Shown piece after piece: positions 44,615-44,622 of a stretch of 44,622 nt of DNA. The stretch is taken from NCBI GenBank assembly GCA_006226965.1, contig SBGQ01000081.1, positions 1-44,622 on the forward strand. Direction: 5' to 3'. The DNA comes from a bacterium (GTDB lineage: Bacteria > Bacteroidota > Rhodothermia > Balneolales > M1805). Positions within the stretch are counted from its first letter, which is position 1, and the number at the start of each line of letters is the position of its first letter. Under the pieces are notes generated by a model that was given only the letters and a program-made list of their open reading frames with translations, was not told the DNA's origin and did not search any database. The position numbers and the translations under genes are program-made.

Positions 44615-44622
44615 ATCTTGTA

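Noticed and set aside
1-44622. Mobile element, phage, CRISPR or defence island
   Set aside because: No transposase, integrase, Cas, restriction or toxin-antitoxin genes, no direct-repeat arrays and no target-site duplications were seen.

Overview
The window is AT-rich, gene-dense bacterial chromosome. It most likely comes from the Balneolota/Rhodothermota/Ignavibacteria side of the FCB superphylum. The evidence for this is a type IX secretion (T9SS) C-terminal sorting domain of the YPNPFNPST kind (rather than the YPNPxxG kind usual in Bacteroidia), three PorV/PorQ-like outer-membrane barrels, a Bat operon fragment, few strong Shine-Dalgarno sites, and several TAnnTTTG promoter-like motifs. 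This placement is inference from gene families; no rRNA is present. I see no phage, IS element, CRISPR array, restriction system or toxin-antitoxin pair. The content is mostly core metabolism, protein quality control and cell envelope.

Layout, left half. A secreted T9SS-type protein (128-1267) converges on an acyl-CoA/CoA-transferase gene. Then come hemW and an alpha/beta hydrolase (minus), mgsA and yebC (plus), and batC-batD-batE followed by an M20 dipeptidase (plus). An M1 metallopeptidase with a probable C-terminal outer-membrane barrel follows (minus), then a secreted 18-residue-repeat protein (plus). Next is a two-gene unit of fumarylacetoacetase and an uncharacterised partner (minus), and then a degenerate FAD/NAD oxidoreductase and a sodium:amino-acid symporter (plus). 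A KtrB/TrkH-TrkA potassium uptake pair and an MBL-fold hydrolase are on the minus strand.

Layout, right half. The minus strand carries nif3-like, a coiled-coil/zinc-ribbon relative and the RNase P RNA gene. A plus-strand block follows: yggS, two small membrane/coiled-coil genes, divIVA-like, and purine nucleoside phosphorylase. It resembles the ylmE-sepF-yggT-divIVA neighbourhood of other bacteria. An acidic protein gene converges on clpX-clpP-tig with an upstream tRNA-Leu(UAG). After cutA and two lipoproteins flanking a crotonase come a long UbiB/AarF-family kinase and an acyltransferase. The window ends with three tandem PorV/PorQ-like barrels, the outermost split by a -1 frame change.

The observations I would check first are: a ClpP whose catalytic Asp is Asn; the barrel frame change lying exactly on a canonical slippery heptamer; the M1 peptidase-barrel fusion; the uncharacterised FahA partner; and the two small unknown membrane proteins between yggS and divIVA. 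I do not see one obvious new multi-gene system. Most candidates are variants of known families or unknown partners in conserved contexts.
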